Below are positions 45,569 through 54,401 of a DNA stretch of 64,000 nt, piece after piece. Within the stretch, counting starts at the first letter, position 1; every line of letters begins with the position of its first letter. The notes under the pieces were generated by a model. The model did no database searches and was not told the origin of the DNA. It saw only the letters and a list, made by a program, of their open reading frames with translations. The stretch spans positions 1 through 64,000 of the forward strand of contig CAYNLK010000015.1 in assembly GCA_964398055.1 (NCBI GenBank), given 5' to 3'. A program made the position numbers and the translations under genes. The stretch is from CAYNLK01 sp964398055. Its GTDB lineage: Bacteria; Chloroflexota; Anaerolineae; 4572-78; J111.

Positions 45569-46366
45569 ATGCCAGAATTGCCTGAAGTCGAAACAGTGGT
45601 CAGAGGGTTGCGCGGGCCGTTGGTGGGGCGCACCTTCACCGGCGTCACCGTCACCTGGCCCAACTCGATCAAAACGTCTATCCCGGAGCTGCAAGCCCGG
45701 CTGCCCGGCCAGCGCATCGAGGCGATCAGCCGGCGGGGCAAATATCTTCAATTTCACCTATCCGGGGGAGACACGCTGCTGCTACACTTGAAGATGAGCG
45801 GCGATTTGTTGGTTGAACCGGCCACGGAGCTACGGCACCCGCACGTCCGCACGGTCTTTGGGCTGGACAACCGGCACGAACTCCGCTTCAAGGATCCGCG
45901 CAAGTTTGGCCGGGTCTATCTGGTGGACGATCCCCGGCAAGTGGTCGGCAAATTGGGGCCGGAACCGCTGGCCGATGATTTCAGCCTGGCCGACTTTGCG
46001 GCCCTGTTCAGCCGGCGGAAAGGCCGGCTGAAGCCATTGCTGTTGAACCAGGAGTTCATCGCCGGCATCGGCAATATTTATGCCGATGAGAGCTGTTTTC
46101 TGGCCAAAGTCGATCCCCGCCGCCGGGTTGTGACGCTGGCGGAGGCGGAGCTGGCGCAGCTCTACCACGCCATCCGGCAGGTGCTCAACGCCGGTATTCT
46201 CCACAACGGGGCCAGCCTGGATCAGGTTTACCGGGGCGGCGAATTTCAGGAGCATTTTCAGGTGTATGGCCGCACCGGTGAGGCTTGTTACAACTGCGGC
46301 GCGCTCATTTTACGGATTGTGCTGGGGGGGCGCTCGACCCATTTCTGCGGTCAGTGCCAGAAATAA
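45569..46366 (+). CDS. fpg: Formamidopyrimidine-DNA glycosylase
   Basis: 265 aa base-excision repair enzyme that removes 8-oxoguanine and other oxidised purines and nicks the DNA. The start MPELPEVETVV gives the catalytic N-terminal Pro2 and Glu3, which is why I use the ATG at 45569. An in-frame ATG at 45536 follows a G-rich stretch but would bury the Pro. Other motifs are LLHLKMSGD, NQEFIAGIGNIYADE and a C-terminal zinc finger with CYNCG and FCGQCQK. The gene is transcribed away from the DeoR leader region. Confidence 0.96.
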   Translation: MPELPEVETVVRGLRGPLVGRTFTGVTVTWPNSIKTSIPELQARLPGQRIEAISRRGKYLQFHLSGGDTLLLHLKMSGDLLVEPATELRHPHVRTVFGLDNRHELRFKDPRKFGRVYLVDDPRQVVGKLGPEPLADDFSLADFAALFSRRKGRLKPLLLNQEFIAGIGNIYADESCFLAKVDPRRRVVTLAEAELAQLYHAIRQVLNAGILHNGASLDQVYRGGEFQEHFQVYGRTGEACYNCGALILRIVLGGRSTHFCGQCQK

Positions 46367-46381
46367 ACAGATGGAGGAACG

Positions 46382-46645
46382 ATGTCACCCAAACAAATGA
46401 CCCGATTAGCCTTGAACGTGGCCGGGATTTCTCTGGTCGGCGCGGCGGTTATGCTCATTTTACGCCCGGAGTGGGGCTGGCCGAGTTGGTGGCCGGCGCT
46501 GGGGCTGGCCCTGGCGCTGCTGTTGTTGGTGGGGGCGTATCTGAGAGGCGCCTATTTGTCGACTCAGCGGCGAGTGGCGATGGTCGATAAGTTGAACGAC
46601 TGCTACAGCGGAGTACCGGAAACGACCGATCCTGTTCAACGATAA
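46382..46645 (+). CDS. Small membrane protein of unknown function
   Basis: 87 aa protein with two likely membrane segments, at about residues 10-27 and 36-56, and a charged C-terminal tail (LSTQRRVAMVDKLNDCYSG). It starts 16 bases after fpg with GGAGG nearby and probably shares its transcript. I do not recognise the family. Its stop lies only a few bases before the IS66 target site. Confidence 0.65.
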   Translation: MSPKQMTRLALNVAGISLVGAAVMLILRPEWGWPSWWPALGLALALLLLVGAYLRGAYLSTQRRVAMVDKLNDCYSGVPETTDPVQR

Positions 46646-46649
46646 CGTC

Positions 46650-48250
46650 CGGCCTTGGTAACTATTCAGGCTAATCGGCAGTGGTAAGCGGCATAAAGGG
46701 ATTGCCATTGAGCGCATCCTGAATGGCATCAATAACATTGCCGCCGTGCTTACGCACCGTGGAAATGTAACTACGAATAGCACAGAAGGTCTTAGCCCCT
46801 GGCTCAGTGCGAAAGGAGCCGGAGACTTTCTGTTTGACCTTTACCATTCTGACATCCCGTTCGGCCAGATTATTATCAAAAGGGATGCGGAAGTCATACA
46901 TAAAAGCCAGAACTTCCGGTTTGTGTTGGTCCAGGCGGTCTAGCAAGTTTTTGGGTGGAGATTGCTTGGTTCGTCCCCGCTGTTTTGGGGGCGGATCGGC
47001 CGGTGGGGGATTGGCTTGGAAACCTTGTTGTACGCGAAGCGTGTCATCATAGCGTTGTTCGAAATGATTGATCCGTTCTGGGGCCAAGGCATCAGCCACA
47101 AGAGCGGTTTGATCCACTTCGGCTTTGATGTCCAGCAACAACTGAGCCATCTGTTCAGCCCACGGCTGCTGATACTGGTCGGTGACGAATTGCAGTTCAC
47201 GTAAGTGGTGGGCATTGCAGTAAGCGTGGTCACAGTTGTCGAAAGTTTGGTATGACTGCCAGTGGTCGTGCACGGCCCGTCCGCTGAAGTTGGGCAAGAT
47301 GCCAATGTCACGCATTGCTTCCTGACCCCGTTTTGGATGGACCTGATAATAAGTCAGTTCTTCGGTACTGGCGACGTGTAACCATTGGGTTTGGCCCGCC
47401 ACCCGGAGACCGCTTTCATCAAAGTGGGCCACCTCGGCTTGGATTAGGTGGTCATAAATGGCATCCAAGGCCGGTTCGCTGCCTGTCTCGACCGCCTGAT
47501 TGGCTTCTTTGACCAAGGCCGGGGCGGGGGTGTGACCATAGAAGTCTCCCAATAACTCAGAGGTGCGGGCGTGAGGGATGAAATGATAGCTGTTCAAATA
47601 ACTGGCTTGGGCTTTAAGCCGAGAACCATACTGCACCGGTTGGGTCACCTCTGGTGGAAATGCAGCTTGCACCATGGTCTGGCAATGGGGACATTCCTTG
47701 ATTTCAGCTTGATGTTCGGTCACTTCAATTCGTACTGGTGGCACATCAAACACTTGACGCCGGACATACCCTGACGATGGTACGCTGGATAAATCAGTCT
47801 GACAATGAGGACACTGATCCAGGGGATGGGGTTCAATATGATCAGGATTATCGCTCATCCTCAATGTATGGCCCTGGTGTCCCTTTTGCCCACCTGGTTT
47901 CCGGCCTGTCTTCTGCCGCAGACTGCGGGTTCGGGTTTTTTTCAGACCATCGCTGCTGGGAGGCTTACCGCTATTACGGCTGTTCTTGGCCAATTGGTCT
48001 TGTAAGGCTTGGATGGCAGTTGCTTGCTCTTGCACCAACGTTTCCAACTGTTGCACACGAGCAAGCAAAACCTCAACTAAATCAATGAGGTCCCGCTTAT
48101 CCATTTTCTCCAATTGGTCACGGTTGAACTCGGTCGGTAAGTACATAATTGCCCAGCTTACATCTGGTCTGTTAGATTAACGTTTGTTTTTTGTCAGAAT
48201 TCTATTTGTATTTTCGACCAGGCTCTTTGCCTGAATAGTCACCGGCCTTG
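46650..48250. mobile_element. IS66-family insertion sequence with target duplication
   Basis: The element runs from 46658 to 48242 (1585 bases) and carries one transposase gene. Its ends are GTAACTATTCAGGC at the left and the complement of GTGACTATTCAGGC at the right, one mismatch in 14. The target 8-mer CGGCCTTG is repeated perfectly at 46650-46657 and 48243-48250, the size expected for IS66. Only the large transposase (TnpC) is present, without TnpA or TnpB, as in the single-gene ISBst12-like group. The intact duplication and gene suggest recent insertion. Confidence 0.92.
46671..48146 (-). CDS. IS66-family transposase (TnpC)
   Basis: 491 aa DDE transposase. The N terminus is a coiled coil (LLARVQQLETLVQEQATAIQ), followed by the family motif NSRNSGKPPSSDGLKK, a zinc-finger-like region with CPHC pairs, and the catalytic core with VAHFDESGLRV, VHDHWQSY and the terminal NNLAERDVRMVKVKQKVSGS. 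All expected regions are intact, so the element could be active. It is transcribed toward the fpg side. Confidence 0.95.
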   Translation of the reverse strand: MYLPTEFNRDQLEKMDKRDLIDLVEVLLARVQQLETLVQEQATAIQALQDQLAKNSRNSGKPPSSDGLKKTRTRSLRQKTGRKPGGQKGHQGHTLRMSDNPDHIEPHPLDQCPHCQTDLSSVPSSGYVRRQVFDVPPVRIEVTEHQAEIKECPHCQTMVQAAFPPEVTQPVQYGSRLKAQASYLNSYHFIPHARTSELLGDFYGHTPAPALVKEANQAVETGSEPALDAIYDHLIQAEVAHFDESGLRVAGQTQWLHVASTEELTYYQVHPKRGQEAMRDIGILPNFSGRAVHDHWQSYQTFDNCDHAYCNAHHLRELQFVTDQYQQPWAEQMAQLLLDIKAEVDQTALVADALAPERINHFEQRYDDTLRVQQGFQANPPPADPPPKQRGRTKQSPPKNLLDRLDQHKPEVLAFMYDFRIPFDNNLAERDVRMVKVKQKVSGSFRTEPGAKTFCAIRSYISTVRKHGGNVIDAIQDALNGNPFMPLTTAD

Positions 48251-48639
48251 GTGAATTTTCGCAAATAGGCCGAGACCGCCTTCAGTTCAAAGCCAAACTG
48301 TAACTTTTCCCGGCGATGCCACTCATAAACCTCGGCCGGGGTGAGCCAGGCAACCTCCCGGATTTCATCCGGCTGGACCGGGCCAATCGGCCCAAGCGGC
48401 CGGGCCGCAAAAATGGTGTAATCACGGCCCGCCCGGCTGTAAAAACGTCCGATCTGGCCCAACACAGCGATCTCAACCGATAACTCCTCCTGCATTTCCC
48501 GATGCAAGGCCGCCACGGGATCGGTTTCATCCGGGTCGAGTCGCCCGCCCGGAAAAGTCCACTTGCCGAACATAGCCGGATCTTTGAAGGCGTGATGAAT
48601 GAACAGAATCTGCTGATCCTGAATCAGCAAAGCGCGCAC
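48202..48639 (-). CDS. NUDIX hydrolase with an IS66-derived C terminus
   Basis: 145 aa pyrophosphohydrolase. The NUDIX box is intact in GGRLDPDETDPVAAL followed by HREMQEELSVEI. The IS66 element entered near the 3' end. The last 12 residues (DYSGKEPGRKYK) and the stop are read from the element's end. Without the insertion the frame would have ended Arg-Tyr-Arg-stop at 46636. The start is uncertain. GTG at 48639 has no ribosome binding site, the frame stays open back to the pdxT stop, and a strong AGGGGAGG lies there but is followed only by ATC codons. The protein probably still folds, since the NUDIX core is complete. Confidence 0.82.
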   Translation of the reverse strand: MRALLIQDQQILFIHHAFKDPAMFGKWTFPGGRLDPDETDPVAALHREMQEELSVEIAVLGQIGRFYSRAGRDYTIFAARPLGPIGPVQPDEIREVAWLTPAEVYEWHRREKLQFGFELKAVSAYLRKFTKAGDYSGKEPGRKYK

Positions 48640-48701
48640 CGCGTACGGCTTATCGATATTCGGGTTTCGATTTTGGCTGTCTAAGTGAGGCCGATCGATG
48701 A

Positions 48702-49379
48702 TTATCCTCCCCTGGCCTGCTCAACCATCGCCAGGAAATATTGGTGGAAGCGCGGGTCATCGGTCAATTCCGGGTGAAAGGCGGTGACCAGCAGGTTATC
48801 CTGGCGAGCCGCTACAATGGCGCCGTTGTCAAGTTTGGCCAAGACCTCCACGTAGTCGCCGCAGGACTCGATGCGCGGGGCGCGGATGAAGACGGCCCGA
48901 AACGGCGCCGCAGGGGGGGCAAAGCTAAGCTGTAAATCGGCCTCAAAGCTGTCCACCTGGCGGCCAAAGGCGTTGCGATCCACGGTAATGTCCATCAGCG
49001 GCAGCCGCGGCGGGACCACATGGCCGCCTGTACCGGTAGCGCCGATATCTTTGGCCAGAAAGATCAGCCCGGCGCACGTACCCCACACGGCTTTGCCCGC
49101 CTCGATGAACTGGCGCAGCGGCTCGAGCAGGCCAAATTGAGTGGCCAGTTTGCCAATGGTGGTGCTCTCCCCACCGGGGATGATCAGACCGGCCAGATCG
49201 GCCAAATCTTCCGGCAGCCGCACCTCCACCGGCGCTGCCCCCAATTTGCGCAGCACGTTGGCGTGCTCCAGAAAAGCCCCTTGCAACGCGAGAACGCCTA
49301 TTTTCAGGGTTGAATTGCCGGCGTCGTCGGCTGAAATCTGATTGTGATTAAGGGTTAAGTTGGGTGCAGGCATGACCAT
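48702..49379 (-). CDS. pdxT: Pyridoxal 5'-phosphate synthase glutaminase subunit
   Basis: 225 aa class I glutaminase that supplies ammonia to PdxS for PLP synthesis. GVLALQGAFLEHANVL, GLIIPGGESTTIGKL, the nucleophile in VWGTCAGLIFLAK and the His-Glu pair in TAFHPEL are present. The N terminus has about 25 extra residues before the usual start, and the ATG at 49379 is the only one with a plausible site (GAGG in the ftsK end). The gene begins four bases after the ftsK stop. pdxS is not in the window. Confidence 0.94.
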   Translation of the reverse strand: MVMPAPNLTLNHNQISADDAGNSTLKIGVLALQGAFLEHANVLRKLGAAPVEVRLPEDLADLAGLIIPGGESTTIGKLATQFGLLEPLRQFIEAGKAVWGTCAGLIFLAKDIGATGTGGHVVPPRLPLMDITVDRNAFGRQVDSFEADLQLSFAPPAAPFRAVFIRAPRIESCGDYVEVLAKLDNGAIVAARQDNLLVTAFHPELTDDPRFHQYFLAMVEQARGG

Positions 49380-49382
49380 CTG

Positions 49383-51674
49383 CTAAACCTCGTCGGCGGT
49401 TGGATCCGCCTCATCATCCGCTTGAGTCACCAAAACCGGGCGAGCGCGACCGCCGCCCTCATCCGGCCCAATGATACCCTGTTCTTCTAATTCGTCAATG
49501 AGCCGGGCGGCCCGGGCGTAGCCAATACGCAGGCGGCGCTGCAACAGCGACACCGAAGCCCGGCCTTGCTCCCGCACGATCTCGATGGCCTTTTCGACCA
49601 ACTCGTCCTGCTGGCTCTCGGCCACAGCCTTTTCAATCTGCTTGTACTCTTCCCACAGCGACTTTTGCACCAGGTTGTCCGGAACCTGGGTTGGGCTGCG
49701 ATGCTCCCGGCTCTGGCCCGGCGCCAGCCCTCGCCAGAAGCGGACCAGCCGGTTCAGTTCCTGGTCAGACACAAAAACCCCCTGGATTCGCTTCAGCTTG
49801 GCCGAGTCCGAGGCCATATAGAGCATATCGCCCCGGCCAAGCAGCCGCTCCGCCCCCGGCGAGTCCAGGATGACTCGCGAGTCAATCTGGCTGGTCACGG
49901 CAAAGGCAATCCGGGCCGGGAAGTTGGCCTTAATCAAGCCGGTCACCACGTTTACCGAGGGGCGCTGGGTGGCCAGGATCAGATGCATGCCGGTGGCCCG
50001 GGCCATCTGGGCAATACGAGTGATGGTCCGCTCTACCTCATCGGGGGCCATCATCATCAGGTCGGCCAGCTCATCGATGATAATGACGATGTAAGGCAAA
50101 ATCTCCTTCTCCAGTTTCACCATCTTATCGTTGTAGCTCTCGATGTTGCGGGCGCCCTCTTTGGCAAAGAGCTTGTAACGCCGGTCCATTTCGCGGGTGG
50201 CCCAACTCAACACGCCCACCACCCGCTCCAGCTCGGTCACGACCGGGGCCAGCAGGTGGGGGATGCCATTGTAGTTGACCAGCTCCACCATCTTGGGATC
50301 GACCATCAGCAGCCGCAGTGTATCCGGGGTGTGGGTGCTGAGCATACAGGCGACCATGGCATTGATGCAAACGCTCTTGCCGGAACCGGTGGCCCCGGCA
50401 ATGAGCAAGTGGGGCATCGAGGTCAGATCGGCCACCACGCCCTGGCCCGACACATCCTGCCCCAGGGCCAGTTTGATGGGGCCGCGCGCCCGGAAGAATC
50501 GCTCGGACTCCATAATGTTGCGTAGGGTGACCACGTTGGTGGTCGAGTTGGGCACTTCGATGCCGACGTAGGGCCGGCCCGGGATCGGCGCCTCGATGCG
50601 GATAGGCGCGGCCGACAGGGCCAGGGCCAGGTCGTTGGCCAGGTTGACAATTCGAGACACTCGCACCTTACGCATATTACCTTTGGGGTCTTTGGTCGCC
50701 ATAAAACCCGGCTCCAGGCTGAACTGGGTCACTGCCGGGCCTTGATTGATCTCCCGGACCTTGACCTCAACCCCAAAGCTAAGCAGGGTCTCCTCAATAA
50801 TCTTGACCCGCTGCCGGATCTCGGCCTCGCTGATTTCCCGCTCCACCCCTTCGGCAAAAATTTGGCCGATGGGCGGGAGTTGCCACTTATGCTCGCTGCT
50901 GCCCGGTTCCAGCGTCAACTCGCTCGCGGTTGTGGCCGGGATCAATTTGGTCTCCCCGGCGGCGGGTGAGGTCGCTTCCCCGATGACCGTGATCGGGATA
51001 TCCACCCTCTGGCTCTTGGCCGCGGACTTGCTGCCGCCGAGTCTAAAGCGGTCGAGCAGGCGAGGTTTTGGTTTGGCCAAAGGCAGTTGGGGGGGCGGTT
51101 GGTTGATGGTCAACTGGCGAAAATGACGCCAATCCTGGTAGCGGGTGTACAGGTCGCGCAGCAGCCGGTAAAAACCAACCAGCGATAGGCCGCTGATCAG
51201 AATAATCGTCAGCGGGATAAAGGCGACCAGCACCACCACCGTGCCGGGCAACCCCAAGGCCGAGAGGAGCAGCTCGCCCATCGCCCAGCCAATCAGGCCG
51301 CCTCCACCCGGCTCCAACAGGTCGTCAGCGGGTTGGATCAGGTGGAATATGATTAACAGCAGCCCCAGCAAGATGAAGGTGCCGATCGGTTTTTCCCACT
51401 GCTCGGCCTTATTTTCTTCGTCGAAACCTTTGAAGAACCACAAGGCCAGTATGAACAGGGGCAGCCAGATGACATATTGCCCCCAGCCGACCAGCACCCG
51501 CAGAAAATCGAGCCAGCTAGCGATCAGGCTGCTCTGGTTGGGCGCGAAGAGACTGAGCAGGGTAATGCCGGCCAGCAGCAGCAGAATTGTGCCCACAAAT
51601 TCGGGCCGGATTGAGGCCTGCTCTTCTTTTTTGGTTGGGGTACGACGACTACGACTGCTCGCTTTCCTGGTCAT
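49383..51674 (-). CDS. ftsK: DNA translocase FtsK/SpoIIIE
   Basis: 763 aa membrane-anchored ATPase that pumps chromosomal DNA across the division septum. The N terminus has four hydrophobic segments (about residues 30-180), followed by a linker and the motor domain with Walker A GATGSGKSVCIN, Walker B IVIIIDELADLMM and ATQRPSVNVVTGLIKANFP. The C-terminal winged-helix gamma domain (ASVSLLQRRLRIGYARAARL) recognises the orienting sequences. I start at ATG 51674 (MTRKASSRSRR) and not at the longer frame. Confidence 0.95.
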   Translation of the reverse strand: MTRKASSRSRRTPTKKEEQASIRPEFVGTILLLLAGITLLSLFAPNQSSLIASWLDFLRVLVGWGQYVIWLPLFILALWFFKGFDEENKAEQWEKPIGTFILLGLLLIIFHLIQPADDLLEPGGGGLIGWAMGELLLSALGLPGTVVVLVAFIPLTIILISGLSLVGFYRLLRDLYTRYQDWRHFRQLTINQPPPQLPLAKPKPRLLDRFRLGGSKSAAKSQRVDIPITVIGEATSPAAGETKLIPATTASELTLEPGSSEHKWQLPPIGQIFAEGVEREISEAEIRQRVKIIEETLLSFGVEVKVREINQGPAVTQFSLEPGFMATKDPKGNMRKVRVSRIVNLANDLALALSAAPIRIEAPIPGRPYVGIEVPNSTTNVVTLRNIMESERFFRARGPIKLALGQDVSGQGVVADLTSMPHLLIAGATGSGKSVCINAMVACMLSTHTPDTLRLLMVDPKMVELVNYNGIPHLLAPVVTELERVVGVLSWATREMDRRYKLFAKEGARNIESYNDKMVKLEKEILPYIVIIIDELADLMMMAPDEVERTITRIAQMARATGMHLILATQRPSVNVVTGLIKANFPARIAFAVTSQIDSRVILDSPGAERLLGRGDMLYMASDSAKLKRIQGVFVSDQELNRLVRFWRGLAPGQSREHRSPTQVPDNLVQKSLWEEYKQIEKAVAESQQDELVEKAIEIVREQGRASVSLLQRRLRIGYARAARLIDELEEQGIIGPDEGGGRARPVLVTQADDEADPTADEV

Positions 51675-52111
51675 TCTTATACCAGCACAAATGTTTTGAT
51701 ATATTGTAGCATGAAGCGGTCTAAATTGAAAGTGGACTGGACCGCCTCCTCTTGCCGGGAAGAAACGGTTCACGATCAGATTAGCAGGTAGAGCCGGATA
51801 TTGTTATAATTGGGCCGGAGAATGAAAAGTAATCAGTGATCAGTTCAACTGTTCACTATTTTCAGAGGAGACGGGCCCAGCCTGCGGCACGGCAACGATG
51901 AATGAAAATGGGGGTGAGGTAGCGGCCCTCTCCCCCAACCCCTCTCCCAATTTGGGAGAGGGGAGTCGCTCAGCGACGGGGTGAGGGCTATTTTCAGAGG
52001 AGTCGTCACGAACCTGACGGCTCACCACCGATAAATAAAAATAGGGGGAAGAAGGGGGGACACCCCCCAAGCCCCCCGGCCTATCGGCTATTTACGAAGG
52101 AGACAACATTA
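51675..52111. repeat. Intergenic repeat cluster between ftsK and the DUF1349 gene
   Basis: This 437-base region has no gene. It contains a perfect hairpin CCCCTCTCCCAA / TTGGGAGAGGGG at 51939-51963, a direct repeat CTATTTTCAGAGGAG at about 51856 and 51989, a short CAGTGATCAGT segment near 51835 and a run rich in GGGGGGACACCCCCC near 52055. Such composite repeat islands are common between genes in this window. Confidence 0.6.
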
Positions 52112-52663
52112 ATGGAATGGTATAACCAGCCAAAGCAATGGAAAATAGATCGAAATGCCATAGCCGTCACCACGAACCCCCAAACCGATTTCTGGCGGAA
52201 AACGCACGATGGCGGGGTGCGTGACAACGGCCATTTTTTGTACCAGTCGGTTGCAGGCGATTTTACCGCCGAGGTGGGTTTTGAGGGCAATTATACCGCC
52301 CAGTACGATCAGGCCGGTTTGATGCTCCGCCTTGACGAGGCCAACTGGTTGAAGTGCGGCATTGAATACGTTGATGGGGTGCAGTACGTGAGCGCAGTGG
52401 TCACCCGCGATTACTCGGACTGGTCGGTGGCGCCGTGGCTGTCTGAGAGCCGGCGGGTCAAACTACGCTTGACCTGCCGCGGCAATACCGTCGAGGTCTA
52501 TTACTCCTTTGGAGGTGCCAATTATGTGCTGCTCCGGCAAGCCTATCTGCCGTTGGCTGACAAGGTTAAGGTAGGACTGATGTGCGCCTCGCCAACTGGC
52601 AATGGGTTTGAAGTAGTGTTTGAGAATTTTGTTGTTTATGGGCAAGGAGGCTCAAATGAGTAA
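52112..52663 (+). CDS. DUF1349 (concanavalin A-like) protein
   Basis: 183 aa protein of the DUF1349 family, related to the yeast regulation-of-enolase protein 1 and built on a jelly-roll lectin-like fold. Typical parts are YDQAGLMLRLDEANWLKCG and the C-terminal VGLMCASPTGNGFEVVFENF. GAAGGAGA precedes the ATG. No signal peptide is seen, so it is probably cytoplasmic. The function of the family is not established. Its last eight bases overlap the next gene. Confidence 0.88.
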   Translation: MEWYNQPKQWKIDRNAIAVTTNPQTDFWRKTHDGGVRDNGHFLYQSVAGDFTAEVGFEGNYTAQYDQAGLMLRLDEANWLKCGIEYVDGVQYVSAVVTRDYSDWSVAPWLSESRRVKLRLTCRGNTVEVYYSFGGANYVLLRQAYLPLADKVKVGLMCASPTGNGFEVVFENFVVYGQGGSNE

Positions 52664-53105
52664 AAAGTCAGTAGCGTTATGTCGTTTTGACGAGGGCTTT
52701 TCCTGCTCCCAGGCTGTTTTTTCAGCTTATGCCGAGGAGCTGGGGCTTGACCGGGAGACGGCGTTGAAGATTGCCGGCGCCTTCGGCGGGGGGATGGGCC
52801 GTATGGCCGAAACCTGTGGGGCCGTGTCCGGCGCGTTGATGACGATCGGCCTCAAGTACGGACCAACCAACCCGGCCAACTCGGCTACCAAAGAGAAAAC
52901 CTATGAACTGGTCCGAGAGTTTGTGGCCCGATTCCGGGCGCGGAATGGTTCGATTGTCTGCAAAGAGTTGCTGGGGTGGGATATCAGCACCCCGGCCGGA
53001 CACGAGGCGGCTAAATATCGCGGCCTTTTTGCCAGCTTGTGCCCTAAATATGTTGCAGATGCAGCCGACATCGTTGAGGAGGTTCTGAACTCCCCTGGTT
53101 GCTGA
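52656..53105 (+). CDS. C_GCAxxG_C_C-family protein
   Basis: 149 aa protein of the small Cys-motif family named after its C-GCAxxG-C-C pattern. FSCSQAVFSAYAEELGL, GAFGGGMGRMAETCGAVSGA, VCKELLG and ASLCPKY show the conserved Cys positions. The role is thought to be redox or metal related, but no reaction is established. AAGGAGG lies before the ATG at 52656, within the end of the DUF1349 gene, so the two are translationally coupled. Confidence 0.88.
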   Translation: MSKKSVALCRFDEGFSCSQAVFSAYAEELGLDRETALKIAGAFGGGMGRMAETCGAVSGALMTIGLKYGPTNPANSATKEKTYELVREFVARFRARNGSIVCKELLGWDISTPAGHEAAKYRGLFASLCPKYVADAADIVEEVLNSPGC

Positions 53106-53110
53106 GACAT

Positions 53111-53139
53111 TTGACGAATCGCCTGACTTTTGCTAGATT
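53111..53139 (+). promoter_or_regulatory. Promoter of tRNA-Thr
   Basis: TTGACG (53111-53116) and TAGATT (53134-53139) are 17 bases apart and end 24 bases before the tRNA. Confidence 0.65.
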
Positions 53140-53163
53140 TACAACAGCAATTGTTTATTGAAT

Positions 53164-53236
53164 GCCCTCGTAGCTCAGTCGGTAGAGCAACCGCCTTGTA
53201 AGCGGTCGGTCAACGGTTCGAGTCCGTTCGAGGGCT
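53164..53236 (+). tRNA. tRNA-Thr (anticodon UGU)
   Basis: The acceptor stem is GCCCTCG with CGAGGGC, the D arm has GCTC/GAGC, the anticodon stem is ACCGC/GCGGT with loop CTTGTAA, and the T arm has GGTTCGAGTCC. Anticodon TGT reads ACA-type Thr codons. CCA is not encoded. The gene sits alone between two protein genes. Confidence 0.95.
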
Positions 53237-53248
53237 TTTTGTTTTGGC

Positions 53249-54391
53249 CTACAAAGCCTCGCGCCTGACCAAAATCTTGATGGCCTGGTCGATGGGTCTG
53301 TCCGATACCAGGATCAGGTAGCCCCCGCCCCCTGCCCCCGATAGTTTCCAGCCCAACCCAATATCTTGATACCGGCGAATGAGCGTAGCAATCATCTCAT
53401 TCATCATATTGGGAAACATAGCAATTTGAGCTTCAAAAGCCTGTTTGAAATATCGACCAAATCCGTGTATATCCTGATTGATTATGGCCTGCCAGCAACT
53501 CTCCGTAGCCTCGGCCAGGGACTTGGCATTCTCCCGGGTAATATGGGTATTCTCAAGCACGTTGTAGCCCTCGTATCTTGGCCCCAGTGGAATCAGGTAA
53601 AGGGAGTTTTCTACAAATTGTAGAGTTAACTCATCGTGCACCCGTTCAATGCTGGCGGGCCAGTATTCCCCCTGGTAATAAGCTTTGGCCAAACCGGGAA
53701 AGACCAGGCCGATGGCATCCTGGGAACCGGAGACCTCGGTGGTGCCGGGCGGATTGTCGTAGCAGAACAAAATTTTGGCCAGCTTCTCGTAATCTCCAAC
53801 CGGTATCTTGGGACCCCATAAATCAAGGGCGCTATTTCGAGTGCTGGTGGCCATGCCGCTCCGTTCGTTGAATTCAATCGTCGGCTCAATCGAAACGGTA
53901 ATCACCGAGCCAGGATGGAATTTGGAGACGAACGGTTGGTCCAGCCAGCCGCCGGCCAAATCAATTCGATAGGGCAATTGAGTTAGTTTGCGGAGCGAAG
54001 TGGTCGAGCGGGTCGGCAGCCCCGTATGCGGTTCTCTTTTGAGCACCAGGTATTCTATACCCAGCTCTTCGCACAGCGCCCGCTTCTGGGGAATATTGCC
54101 GTCTTCGTTGGTGATGAAAATATCGGGCCTGATCTCCTTAAGCTCTTCGCTGAAATCCAGCATGCCGGAGCCTCGCGAGATGAAGGCTTCTTTAACCCAG
54201 GCAACCGATTGAACCATGAATAAGCGTTCCTCTTCATGATTCACCGGCGGCCGGCCTTTTAACTCGAAGAGGGTCTTATCTGAGCCGAGCGCCACATACA
54301 GGTCGCCATATGAGGCGGCCTCTTTGAAGAAAGCGATATGGCCGCTGTGGAGCATGTCATAACAGCCGCTGACAAAAACTTTTTTGGTCAC
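53249..54391 (-). CDS. Fused cytidylyltransferase-like and GHMP kinase-like protein
   Basis: 380 aa protein. Residues of about 1-135 are a nucleotidyltransferase domain with the HxGH signature (FVSGCYDMLHSGHIAFFKEA) and a TRSTTSL motif near its end, as in RfaE/TagD-type enzymes. From about residue 150 a GHMP kinase-like domain begins (LPYRIDLAGGWLDQPF) and ends with KLSGAGGGGYLILV. The central GHMP motif is degenerate. The start is GTG at 54391 with AGGAG upstream. It would activate a sugar phosphate or heptose-type sugar to a nucleotide sugar. The reverse order of domains relative to HldE makes it unusual. Confidence 0.83.
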   Translation of the reverse strand: MTKKVFVSGCYDMLHSGHIAFFKEAASYGDLYVALGSDKTLFELKGRPPVNHEEERLFMVQSVAWVKEAFISRGSGMLDFSEELKEIRPDIFITNEDGNIPQKRALCEELGIEYLVLKREPHTGLPTRSTTSLRKLTQLPYRIDLAGGWLDQPFVSKFHPGSVITVSIEPTIEFNERSGMATSTRNSALDLWGPKIPVGDYEKLAKILFCYDNPPGTTEVSGSQDAIGLVFPGLAKAYYQGEYWPASIERVHDELTLQFVENSLYLIPLGPRYEGYNVLENTHITRENAKSLAEATESCWQAIINQDIHGFGRYFKQAFEAQIAMFPNMMNEMIATLIRRYQDIGLGWKLSGAGGGGYLILVSDRPIDQAIKILVRREAL

Positions 54392-54401
54392 CAATCCTCT
54401 C

